Positions 55,287-63,569 of a stretch of 64,000 nucleotides of DNA are shown here, piece after piece (the first letter of the stretch is position 1; each line of letters begins with the position of its first letter). The translations under genes were made by a program, and so were the position numbers. The notes beneath the pieces were generated by a model. It was given only the letters and a program-made list of their open reading frames with translations, made no database searches and was not told the DNA's origin. Source of the DNA: an uncultured Gemmatimonadales bacterium (GTDB lineage: Bacteria > Gemmatimonadota > Gemmatimonadetes > Longimicrobiales > Gaopeijiaceae); NCBI GenBank assembly GCA_937919655.1, contig CALFPJ010000020.1, positions 88,437 to 152,436 on the forward strand, given 5' to 3'.

Positions 55287-56945
55287 ATGCGCCTAAATCT
55301 TCCTAGTGCCGCGCTGGCAGCCCTTCTTGTCACCACGACCGTAGGTGCGACAAACGCCTCGGCCCAAAATGTCAGCCAAGCGGGCAGCTCCAATGCCGGC
55401 ATGATCTCGGCGGCTCACCCTCTGGCCACCGATGCAGGGGTGAAGATCCTCGGGATGGGCGGCAACGCCGCGGACGCCGCCGTGGCCACGGCCTTCGCCA
55501 TCGCGGTCGTCGAGCCCACGATGAACAGCATCGGCGGGCGCAACCAGATCCTGGTGCGGACTCCCGCAGGTGAATTCTATGGTATCGACGGGACGACGCA
55601 GGCGCCGTCGGACTTCAATTACGACACCGCGCCACAAGCAGGCTACGGGTACCCCGTGATCGCTGTCCCGGGCGCGGTAGCCGGGCTTCTCAAGCTGCAT
55701 GCCGAACACGGCTCGCTTCCACTCTCCACGGTGATGGCGCCCGCGATCGACTACGCCGAGAACGGATTTCGTGTGCTGCCCAATGACGCGGGCCGCCAAG
55801 CGGCGGGCCTGCGGCAGGCCAGCGAATTCCCAGGGACCGTGGACGCCTACTATCACGGCAACGGCACCCCATACGCGTCAGGCGAACTTCTGAAGCAGCC
55901 CGACTATGCCAAAACCCTACGAAGGATTGCGGCCGAAGGGAGAGACGTTTTCTACAAGGGTGAGATCGCTCAGGCGATGGCTGCGGACCTGGCTGCCCAC
56001 GGCAGTGCGCTGACGATCGCGGCGTTCGAGGAATACGTCGCGGAGGACAGCCGTATCGTGCGCGGCAGCTACCGTGGCTACGAACTGGTAGGAACGGACG
56101 TGCCCGCGGCGGGCGTGCTCTCTATTCAGGCCCTCCAAATTATGGAGCAGTTCGACCCGTCATCCATGACTGAAGCCGAGTGGTTTGCCATCACCGGCCA
56201 GGCCTTGAGCTTGGCCTCCCGTGAGTTGCGCGGTCTCGGAACCGACAGCGCCACGGTACGTGCCACGTCGAAGGAATGGGCAGTTCGTATGGCCGAAGAG
56301 ATCGCGGCGCCCTCAGCGAGAAGTGGCATGGGGGCAGGCCCGATCCTGGACATCGACGATCGCGAGGACAAGTACGGTGGCCACACGACGCACCTCTCCA
56401 CCGCAGATGCAAACGGCATGTTCGTGTCTCTGACACAAACCCTCGGACCGCTCATGGGTTCGAAGGTGGTCACCCCAGGTCTCGGCTTCTTGTATGCATC
56501 GACGCTGGGAGGGTACCTAGGCCGAGTAGAGGCGGGAGAACGAGCGCGCTCCAACATTTGCCCGTTCATGGTCCTGAAGGACGGCGAAGTGGTTATGGTC
56601 TTGGGGGCAGCCGGCGGTGGCATGATCCCTCCGGCGGTGGTGCACGCCATCACCCGAGTCATCGACTTCCATATGTCCCTGCCGGCGGCGCTCGCTGAGC
56701 CCCGGGTCGCCGGGGCTCGTGATGGGCTGAACGCCGAGACCAGCGATGACATCGGCTGGACGGACGCCGAGTTGGAGCAAATGAGGGCCCTCGGCCTGAC
56801 CATCAACCCGACGCCTCGTGATGGTTCGTTCGGTCGGGTGCACGGCATTCAGTATGACCCCGCCACGAAAACGTGGATCGGTGCCGCCGACCCCGATTGG
56901 GAAGGCACCGCGCGCGGTCCAGCCGCGATCAAATCTGGCAATTGA
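55287..56945 (+). CDS. ggt: Exported gamma-glutamyltransferase
   Basis: 552 residues from ATG 55287, which begins the signal peptide (hydrophobic core about 6-20, cleavage after NASA); an ATG at 55245 adds 14 residues. Ntn hydrolase: the precursor self-cleaves before the Thr in YGGHTTHLSTAD. Large subunit MISAAHPLATDAG and GGNAADAAVATAFAIAVVEP; small subunit contains GSKVVTPGLGF and LGAAGGGMIPPAVVHAI. Cleaves gamma-glutamyl bonds in the periplasm. An AbgB-type hydrolase follows 39 bp later. Confidence 0.94.
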   Translation: MRLNLPSAALAALLVTTTVGATNASAQNVSQAGSSNAGMISAAHPLATDAGVKILGMGGNAADAAVATAFAIAVVEPTMNSIGGRNQILVRTPAGEFYGIDGTTQAPSDFNYDTAPQAGYGYPVIAVPGAVAGLLKLHAEHGSLPLSTVMAPAIDYAENGFRVLPNDAGRQAAGLRQASEFPGTVDAYYHGNGTPYASGELLKQPDYAKTLRRIAAEGRDVFYKGEIAQAMAADLAAHGSALTIAAFEEYVAEDSRIVRGSYRGYELVGTDVPAAGVLSIQALQIMEQFDPSSMTEAEWFAITGQALSLASRELRGLGTDSATVRATSKEWAVRMAEEIAAPSARSGMGAGPILDIDDREDKYGGHTTHLSTADANGMFVSLTQTLGPLMGSKVVTPGLGFLYASTLGGYLGRVEAGERARSNICPFMVLKDGEVVMVLGAAGGGMIPPAVVHAITRVIDFHMSLPAALAEPRVAGARDGLNAETSDDIGWTDAELEQMRALGLTINPTPRDGSFGRVHGIQYDPATKTWIGAADPDWEGTARGPAAIKSGN

Positions 56946-56984
56946 TATCACAGTGAGACTCACCCACAAAAACGAGATACCAGC

Positions 56985-58445
56985 ATGCGCGTAAGAACCG
57001 GCCTTTGGGCCATTGTCGCGATAGCGATGCCCGCGATGGCCTCCGGCCAGGACGGAAAAGCAATGGTCTCCGACTTCATCGACCAGAACGCGACCTCCTA
57101 TAGCGACGTCGCCCAGCAGATCTGGGACTTCGCCGAGTTGGGCTATTTGGAGACCGAGAGTTCATCACTCCTCCAGGCCACCTTGCGGGAAGCGGGATTC
57201 ACCATCGAGTCCGGCGTGGCGGGCATCCCCACGGCGTTCGTGGCGAGCTTCAAGAATGGTGACGGGCCAGTCGTCGGCATGCTCGCCGAATACGATGCCC
57301 TTCCCGGCATCACCCAAGACCGATCGCCCGTACGGGCGCCGGTCGAAGGAAAGGCGGATGGGCACGCCTGCGGCCACCACCTCTTCGGCACCGGGTCGGT
57401 CGCAGCCGCGATCGCCACAAAGGCGTGGATGCAGGCAAGCGGACAAGGCGGGGAGCTTCGCCTCTACGGTACGCCTGCAGAGGAGGGCGGCGCGGGTAAG
57501 GTCTACATGGTCCGTGCCGGACTCTTCGACGACGTCGACATTGTGCTGCATTGGCACCCAGGGTCACAAAACGAGGCGGGCGCCTCAAGCACGCTGTCGA
57601 ACAAGTCGGCCAAGTTCCGCTTCAGCGGGATCTCTGCCCACGCTGCCGGCGCACCAGAACGCGGACGCTCGGCGTTGGACGGTGTGGAAGCCATGAACAA
57701 CATGGTCAACATGATGCGCGAGCACGTGCCGCAGGAGACCCGCATCCACTATGTGATCACCTATGGCGGCGCGGCGCCCAACGTTGTGCCTGACTTCGCC
57801 GAGGTCTTCTACTATGTGCGCCACCCCGACCCTGCTCTGGTGAAGTCGATCTTTGAGCGGGTCGCGAAGGCTGCCGAAGGCGCCGCCATGGGAACGGGAA
57901 CCACCATGGCGTACGAAGTCATTCACGGCCTGTACAACATGCTCCCCAACGTGGCCCTGCAGGAGGTGATGCACGCCAACCTCGAGACCGTGGGTGGAGT
58001 GTATTATGACGATCAGGAGTGGACCTTCGCCGAGATGATCCACGAGACGTTGCCGTCTGATGCGGCCGCAGTTGAGACAGCGGCTCTCGTACAACCCTTT
58101 TTCGTGACCGAAGAGGGCTCCGGCGGCTCAACGGATGTGGCGGACATTAGCTGGATGGTCCCCACCGCAGGGATGAGCGCCGCCACCTGGGTGCCCGGCA
58201 CGTCTGCACACTCCTGGCAGGCGATCGCTGCAGGGGGAACCGGCATCGGAGACAAAGGGATGATCGTCGCGGCCAAGACGCTGGCGATGACGGCGATCGA
58301 CATCTTCACGCGACCCGCCCTCATTACGGCGGCCAACGCCGAACACGCCGACCGCATTCCTGAAGGCTGGGTCTACGAGCCACTCCTAGGTGATCGTGAT
58401 CCGCCGCTCGACTATCGCAAGCCGGCCGGCCCTGGCGGCAACTAG
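56985..58445 (+). CDS. Exported M20-family amidohydrolase (AbgB-like)
   Basis: 486 residues with signal peptide (cleavage near ASGQ). M20D metal motifs: VVGMLAEYDALPG with Asp, GHACGHHLFGTGSVAAAI (Cys/His ligands), LYGTPAEEGGAGKVYM (catalytic Glu pair) and LHWHPGSQNE (His). A dimerisation insert (about 200-310) includes FSGISAHAAGAPERGRSALD. Resembles aminobenzoyl-glutamate hydrolase subunit B. With gamma-glutamyltransferase upstream it suggests periplasmic cleavage of glutamyl or aryl-glutamyl conjugates. Confidence 0.9.
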   Translation: MRVRTGLWAIVAIAMPAMASGQDGKAMVSDFIDQNATSYSDVAQQIWDFAELGYLETESSSLLQATLREAGFTIESGVAGIPTAFVASFKNGDGPVVGMLAEYDALPGITQDRSPVRAPVEGKADGHACGHHLFGTGSVAAAIATKAWMQASGQGGELRLYGTPAEEGGAGKVYMVRAGLFDDVDIVLHWHPGSQNEAGASSTLSNKSAKFRFSGISAHAAGAPERGRSALDGVEAMNNMVNMMREHVPQETRIHYVITYGGAAPNVVPDFAEVFYYVRHPDPALVKSIFERVAKAAEGAAMGTGTTMAYEVIHGLYNMLPNVALQEVMHANLETVGGVYYDDQEWTFAEMIHETLPSDAAAVETAALVQPFFVTEEGSGGSTDVADISWMVPTAGMSAATWVPGTSAHSWQAIAAGGTGIGDKGMIVAAKTLAMTAIDIFTRPALITAANAEHADRIPEGWVYEPLLGDRDPPLDYRKPAGPGGN

Positions 58446-58564
58446 AAGGACCGACTCAGGGATCGGAAAGACGGCGAAACCGACTTTCCGACACACCCGT
58501 AGGGGCGACCGGGGTGGGCAGTGAGCCTACCTCGGTCGTTTTCTTTTCGAGATGGGTGGCGCAG

Positions 58565-61042
58565 GTGGATTCCCTGATTCAGAACTTCCGGTACACGGCT
58601 CGCAAGCTCTTGCGGGCACCGCTCTTCTCAATCGTCGCAGTGTCTACTCTTGCGGTCGGGATCGGCAGCAACGCGGCGATCTTCAGCATAGTAAACGGCG
58701 TCCTGCTGAAGCCGCTCGCGTTCGAAGATCCGGATCGGCTGGTCGGCATCTGGCACACCGCGCCCGGGCTGAACTTCGACATCCTCAATCAGTCCCCGGC
58801 GCTGCACTGCACGTACCTGGAGCAGGGAACCCAGTTCGAATCCGTGGGCATGTGGGACGACGCGCAAGCCTCTGTGACCGGGCTGGCTGAGCCGGAACAA
58901 GTCTCCGCCATGCACGTCACGCATCAAACCCTCCCCATCCTGGGCATCCAACCGATTCTTGGGCGTGTTTTCTCCGAAGAAGACGACTTGCCTGGGGCGC
59001 CCGAGACGGTACTGCTCCTCCCACGGCTATTGGGAACGTCGCTTCGGATCGGACCGCGAGGCGATCGGTCGCACCATCACTGTGAACGGCCGACCCCGAG
59101 AGATCATCGGCATCATGCCCGAGGGCCTGCGATTCCTTCGCAGCAACCCCGACATCTACACCCCCTTCCAATTTGATCGGTCTGAACTCTTCGTGGGCAA
59201 CTTCAGCTACCAGGCACTGGGCCGACTCGTGCCCGGCGCCACGATTGAGAGCGCGAACGCAGACATCGAGCGCATGGCTCCGATTGGCATGGAGATGTTC
59301 CCAGGCCCAGTGACGCTCGGGATGCTCGAAGAAGTCGGCTTCGGAGCGCGCGTACGTCCGCTCAAGGAAGATGTGGTCGGTGACATCGGCAACGTGCTCT
59401 GGGTACTCCTGGGCACCGTCGGCATCGTGCTGCTCATCGCGTGCGCCAACGTCGCCAACCTGTTCATCGTCCGTGCCGAGGGTCGCCAGCGTGAACTGGC
59501 TCTACGGACCGCCCTCGGAGCGGAACGAGGCCAGATCGTGGCCCAGCTCCTTTCTGAAAGCGCGCTCCTCGGAGTGCTGGGCGGGGCTATCGGCCTGGGC
59601 CTCGCCTACGGGGGCCTAAAGCTCCTCGTCGCCCTGGGCCCCGACGCGCGCTCCCGCGGCTCAATGAGGTCGGAATGGACGCCAAGGTGCTGGGCTTCAC
59701 CGCCCTCATCTCGGTAGTTGCGAGCGTACTCTTTGGGCTCTTCCCGGCGATCCGCTAAGGATCTCCGAATATGGTCTCCGCCCTGAAGGAAGGCGGGCGC
59801 GGCGGCAGCCCTGGCAAAGAGCGCCACGTGGCGCGTAACGCCTTGGTCGTGGCGCAGATGGCCATGGCGTTGATCCTGCTCGCGGGGTCAGGCCTCATGA
59901 TCCGCAGCTTTCAGGCTTTGCTCGCGGTGGAGCCAGGATTCACGGCGCCCGAAGAGGTCCTCACGTTCCGCCTGACCATTCCGACTGCTGAGGTTGAAGG
60001 GCAGCGCGAGATGGCGATGGTGCATCAGCAGATCCTGGATCAGGTCGCGGCAATTCCCGGGGTGATCTCCGCGTCGATGTCCTCGTCAGTGAGCATGGAC
60101 GGGAACGATAGCAACGACCCCGTAGAGGCCGAGGGATTCCCTCTGGAACCCAACCAAATTCCACCCATCCGTCGCTTCAAGTGGATCGGCGAGAACTACT
60201 TCGAGACCATGGGGAACCCGGTGTTGGCCGGTCGGAGCCTCACCCGCGCGGACGCGCAGGACCTGGCGAACGTCGCCGTGACTACGGAAAACTTCGCCCG
60301 TGAGTACTGGGGGGAGCCGAGGGCCGCAGTCGGCAAACGTATACGCGTGGCCCTTGGTGAGATGGGCGAGGGCGCCTGGCGCGAAGTCGTCGGGGTGGTG
60401 GGGAACGTCTACGACGACGGAGTCGCCAAGGACGCGCCATCGATCGTCTACTGGCCACAGGTGGCGAATGATTTCTATAGCGACGGGATCAACTCTCCGC
60501 AGTCCATGGCCTACGCGGTTCGCACGACCACAGGGAACCCAACGGCCCTTTTGGGCCAGGTCCGCGACGCCGTATGGTCCGTGAATCGGAACCTCCCCAT
60601 CGCACGAGTGCGCACAATGAAGGAGTTCGTTGACGAGCCGATGGCGAGTACCTCCTTCACCCTCATCATGTTGGGGTTGGCTGCTTTTGTGGCGCTGTTC
60701 CTTGGGTCGGTCGGAATCTACGGGGTGATCTCCTATGTGGTCGCTCAGCGGACTCGAGAAATCGGCGTGCGTATGGCGCTGGGCGCCGAACGCAGCGTCG
60801 TGAGCAGGATGGTATTGAAGCAGGCCCTGATGCTGGCCGGGGGTGGCGTGGCGATCGGACTGCTGGGAGCCCTGGGGCTCACCCGGCTGATGTCGTCGTT
60901 GCTCTTCGGGGTCAGTCCCCTGGACCCGCTCACCTTCGCGTCGGTCGCAGCCGCGCTGTCGGCGGTGGCGCTAGTGGCCAGCTATCTGCCCGCACGTCGC
61001 GCTTCACTTGTTGATCCGGTGGTGGCCCTCCGGGCGGAATAG
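58565..61042 (+). pseudogene. MacB/FtsX-type duplicated permease with two frameshifts and a TAA
   Basis: GTG 58565 begins DSLIQNFRYTARKLLRAPLFSIVAV and the MacB periplasmic domain. An extra C near 59020 breaks frame at ETVLL, where SHGYWERRFGSDREAIG should follow. A 2-bp excess in a GCGCGC run near 59655 interrupts LGPDA before LPRLNEVGMDAKVLGFT. A TAA at 59756-59758 follows FGLFPAIR and precedes GSPNMVSALKEGGRG in the same frame. The last section (59771-61042) is the intact second permease half ending in VALRAE. All domains are present in order, so the damage is recent or artefactual. It is followed at once by a strong hairpin terminator. Confidence 0.85.
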
Positions 61043-61078
61043 CCAAACTGAGGCGCCCGCGAGGGCGCCTCAGTTTGG
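61043..61078. terminator. Perfect 16-bp stem terminator with GCGA tetraloop
   Basis: CCAAACTGAGGCGCCC, loop GCGA, then the exact complement GGGCGCCTCAGTTTGG, beginning just after the stop of the broken permease. The top strand ends in GTTTGG, a short weak U stretch; the stem alone is strong enough to act in either direction. A GNRA tetraloop adds stability. Confidence 0.75.
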
Positions 61079-61138
61079 ACCTCGGCTCGCGAGCGCATCA
61101 GATTCCCCCGTCCTGTCTCCACCTCCGTGGGAAAATCC

Positions 61139-61702
61139 ATGCTCGAAGTTCTGGCACAGCCCTGGCCCTGGTACGTCGCCGGGCCACTGATCGGCCTCGT
61201 CGTCCCGTTCGTATACTGGTACGGAGGCAGGAAGTGGGGCGTGTCGTCTAGCCTCCAACACCTGTGTGCGGCCACGCTCCCCGGCAAGATCGAATACTTC
61301 CAGTACGACTGGCGGAAGAAGGGTGCGTGGCACTTGGCCATGGCGTCCGGGATGCTCCTGGGCGGCTTCCTGGGTGGACGAGTGCTCTCGAGTCCGACGG
61401 ATACCGTGGCGATATCTGAGGCCACGCGCGCGGACCTCGCAGAGCTCGGCATATCGAACTTCACCGGCATGATCCCGGCAGAATTCATGAGCTTCGATGC
61501 GCTCCTGACGCTCCCGGGACTGGTACTCATCGTTTTGGGTGGATTCCTGGTGGGCTTCGGGGCCCGCTATGCGAACGGGTGCACGTCGGGGCATGCCATC
61601 TCGGGGCTCTCCACACTCCAGCTGTCTTCGCTGGTGGTCGTGATCGGGTTCTTTATTGGCGGGCTCGTGTCGGTGCACTTCATTCTCCCGTTCATCTTCT
61701 AG
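61139..61702 (+). CDS. YeeE/YedE-family sulfur-compound transporter, N-terminal half
   Basis: 187 residues from ATG 61139 (a GTG at 61127 adds 4). About five membrane helices, ending with LVGFGARYANGCTSGHAISGLS, the conserved Cys loop of YeeE/YedE (DUF395) thiosulfate channels, and then a final helix. Equivalent to the first half of the fused thiosulfate transporter. The second half follows 9 bp later, so the pair probably forms one two-subunit channel. Confidence 0.88.
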   Translation: MLEVLAQPWPWYVAGPLIGLVVPFVYWYGGRKWGVSSSLQHLCAATLPGKIEYFQYDWRKKGAWHLAMASGMLLGGFLGGRVLSSPTDTVAISEATRADLAELGISNFTGMIPAEFMSFDALLTLPGLVLIVLGGFLVGFGARYANGCTSGHAISGLSTLQLSSLVVVIGFFIGGLVSVHFILPFIF

Positions 61703-61711
61703 GGGGATCCG

Positions 61712-62185
61712 ATGACCCACACTTCCGAGATCTCCGGTGCGACCGCAGCCCCAGCAGAACGGCAGGACTCCCTCTCCGTCTACTTTTTGGTCGGTGTCTT
61801 CCTGGGCATCATCTTCCTCAAGTCCGAAGTAGCCTCCTGGTTTCGCATTCAGGAGATGTTTCGATTCCAATCGATTCATATGTACGGCATCATCGGGCTG
61901 GCGGTCGCCGTCGGTGCGGTGTCGGTCGCCCTCATGAAACGCTTCGGCGTCCGCACCATTCGTGGCGAAGAGATCGCCTGGCCGGACGCGGCATCGATGC
62001 GCCCACAGCCGCACCACATTCTCGGGGGCACGGTATTCGGGCTCGGCTGGGGTCTGGCGGGAGCGTGCCCGGGGCCGTTGTTCGCGCTGGTCGGGAGTGG
62101 ACTTCCCGTCGTTCTCGTGGCGCTACTGAGTGCGGTCGCCGGCGCGTGGGTTTACGGTTTGTTGAAGCCACGGCTGCCGCACTAG
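61712..62185 (+). CDS. YeeE/YedE-family sulfur-compound transporter, C-terminal half (DUF6691-like)
   Basis: 157 residues, four helices. The loop FGLGWGLAGACPGPLFALVGSG carries the second conserved Cys of the YeeE/YedE channel. ATG start with AGGGGG 4-9 bp upstream. Paired with the preceding half; thiosulfate or other reduced-sulfur uptake is inferred. No rhodanese or sox gene is nearby. Confidence 0.87.
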   Translation: MTHTSEISGATAAPAERQDSLSVYFLVGVFLGIIFLKSEVASWFRIQEMFRFQSIHMYGIIGLAVAVGAVSVALMKRFGVRTIRGEEIAWPDAASMRPQPHHILGGTVFGLGWGLAGACPGPLFALVGSGLPVVLVALLSAVAGAWVYGLLKPRLPH

Positions 62186-62210
62186 CCTGCGGACACGGGT
62201 CCATCGCGCA

Positions 62211-62249
62211 CAAAAAAAGAGCCCCGAGCGGAAAATCCGCCCGGGGCTC
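62211..62249 (-). terminator. Intrinsic terminator for the leftward coiled-coil gene
   Basis: On the minus strand a 13-14-bp stem (GAGCCCCG-x-GCGGA pairing with TCCGC-x-CGGGGCTC, one A/C mismatch) is followed directly by TTTTTTTG. It lies 20 bp after the stop of the 62270-62866 gene. The T tract exists only on this strand, though the stem may also stop rightward yeeE transcripts. Confidence 0.85.
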
Positions 62250-62269
62250 TCAGCGTCTGTCGCGTAGCC

Positions 62270-62866
62270 CTACCGCCCGTTGCCTCGCCCCACCCGCTCC
62301 AGGCGCTCTTCAAGCTCACGCATCTTGCTCTCGACTCGTCCCTCGATCTCCGCTTCGAGCTCCTCACTGAGGCCATCGAAGTCCATTTCACGAAGGGCTT
62401 CCAAGGCAGCTAACTCCTCAAGACCTTGCAACTCCAGGAGCCAGCCGCCTTCCAACCCCTCAAGCTGCAGAGACAGACCTTCTAGGTCCTCATGCCGCTT
62501 TGAGAGCTGGCCCTCTAGATCATGGAACCGCACGAGGTTGACCCGCTCGACCCGCTCCCGCGCCCGCTCTACCCGTGCCCGGGCGCGATCCATCTGGGCC
62601 GGAACACGGTCGATCCGGACCTCACCGAACTGGACCCCACACGATTCATCGGTGCCCACAGACACCTGCGGAGCAACCACCACCGCATCCCCCTCTCCAC
62701 CCAACGAAATCACCACGCGCGGCGCGGTCTCGACGACCGTCGTCGCACATTCTTGATAGAACTCGTCAGAACTGTCGCCGGTCCACGCCATGGACGTTGC
62801 CCCACCTACCGCCGCACTCCCCAAAATGGCCGCCAACGCGATGACATCGGTCCTGATCCCGTTCAT
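62270..62866 (-). CDS. Exported coiled-coil protein, unknown function
   Basis: 198 residues from ATG 62866, preceded by GGAG at about 9 bp; the open frame extends far upstream but over a divergent gene. N-terminal signal or anchor helix (about 9-27), a short beta-rich segment with two Cys (residues about 40 and 76), then from about 92 to the end an almost uninterrupted highly charged helix with heptad-like spacing (ARARVERARERVERVN, LEERLERVGRG). No family recognised. It has its own terminator, so it is a single-gene unit. Could be a periplasmic structural or stress protein. Confidence 0.65.
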   Translation of the reverse strand: MNGIRTDVIALAAILGSAAVGGATSMAWTGDSSDEFYQECATTVVETAPRVVISLGGEGDAVVVAPQVSVGTDESCGVQFGEVRIDRVPAQMDRARARVERARERVERVNLVRFHDLEGQLSKRHEDLEGLSLQLEGLEGGWLLELQGLEELAALEALREMDFDGLSEELEAEIEGRVESKMRELEERLERVGRGNGR

Positions 62867-62953
62867 TTTTATTCTCCATTCAAATCGTGTGTCCGAGTAC
62901 CTCTGACGAGATCCCAGACAAAAAGGTTGCGCTGAGACCCAACTTGGGAGACC

Positions 62954-63388
62954 GTGCGCTACGTGAACCCATCCATGCTCCTTCTCGGGGTGGCTGTCGC
63001 GGCCGCCTTCGTGGCCCTTGCCGAATGGCGCGGAGGCACGACCGCCGTACGTATTTATGGCGTCGGATTGGTAATCGCAGCCCTCGGCTACGTGGTGTTC
63101 GCGGGGTTGAGCGGCGGAGACGATTGGCTGTTCACTGAGATTGGCGGGGCCCTCATCTTCGCGGGGATGTCGGTGGCGGGGACCCGTGGCCCCAGGGTGG
63201 TGCTCGCCGTCGGGTGGGCGCTCCACGCAGGTTGGGACGTGGGCCTTCACATGGTTGCCGGCGCCGACTTCGTGCCTCAATGGTACGTCCAGGGTTGTGT
63301 CGGATTCGATCTCTTCGTCGCTGGAGCGATCTTCGTGACCACATTCGGCTGCGCGAGGACGGCACAGGATCGGTCGAAGGGCGCTTGA
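62954..63388 (+). CDS. Small four-helix membrane protein, unknown function
   Basis: 144 residues from GTG 62954, with GGAG 4 bp upstream. Four hydrophobic helices (about 8-23, 33-50, 60-77, 113-131). Trp and His residues near the third helix end (GWALHAGWDVGLHMVAG) form the most conserved-looking patch and recall DUF6010-like proteins, but this assignment is tentative. Divergent from the coiled-coil gene. Confidence 0.6.
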   Translation: MRYVNPSMLLLGVAVAAAFVALAEWRGGTTAVRIYGVGLVIAALGYVVFAGLSGGDDWLFTEIGGALIFAGMSVAGTRGPRVVLAVGWALHAGWDVGLHMVAGADFVPQWYVQGCVGFDLFVAGAIFVTTFGCARTAQDRSKGA

Positions 63389-63486
63389 CGGCCCCTTGCA
63401 AGGACGGGCCAGCCACCGCCAATTGTCTGAGATACCCCCTACCATTGTTCTGACGACCAGCGGGCCCAGCCCGAGTCGATAGATCT

Positions 63487-63505
63487 GAGCGCCGCACGGG
63501 CGCTC
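63487..63505 (+). terminator. Weak hairpin after the small membrane protein gene
   Basis: GAGCGCC-gcacg-GGCGCTC, a 7-bp perfect stem 98 bp after the preceding stop, followed by TTAGT rather than a real T run. It may end the rightward transcript before the BNR-type gene; evidence is weak. Confidence 0.3.
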
Positions 63506-63569
63506 TTAGTGTCGGTGTCCCCATCGGGGGGCCCGACCCCATGCGTCACACGTCAGGTTAGGAGCCCCC

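Noticed and set aside
6085..59758. Genetic-code change with TAG or TAA read as glutamine
   Set aside because: Several intact genes use TAG or TAA as their genuine last codon (for example 3175-3177 TAG and the tolC TAA), so a uniform reassignment does not fit. The pattern is kept as a finding, not as a code call.
61070..62017. A 315-codon frame antisense to the YeeE/YedE genes
   Set aside because: It overlaps two genes with conserved Cys loops, and its protein is low-complexity Arg/Glu/His-rich.
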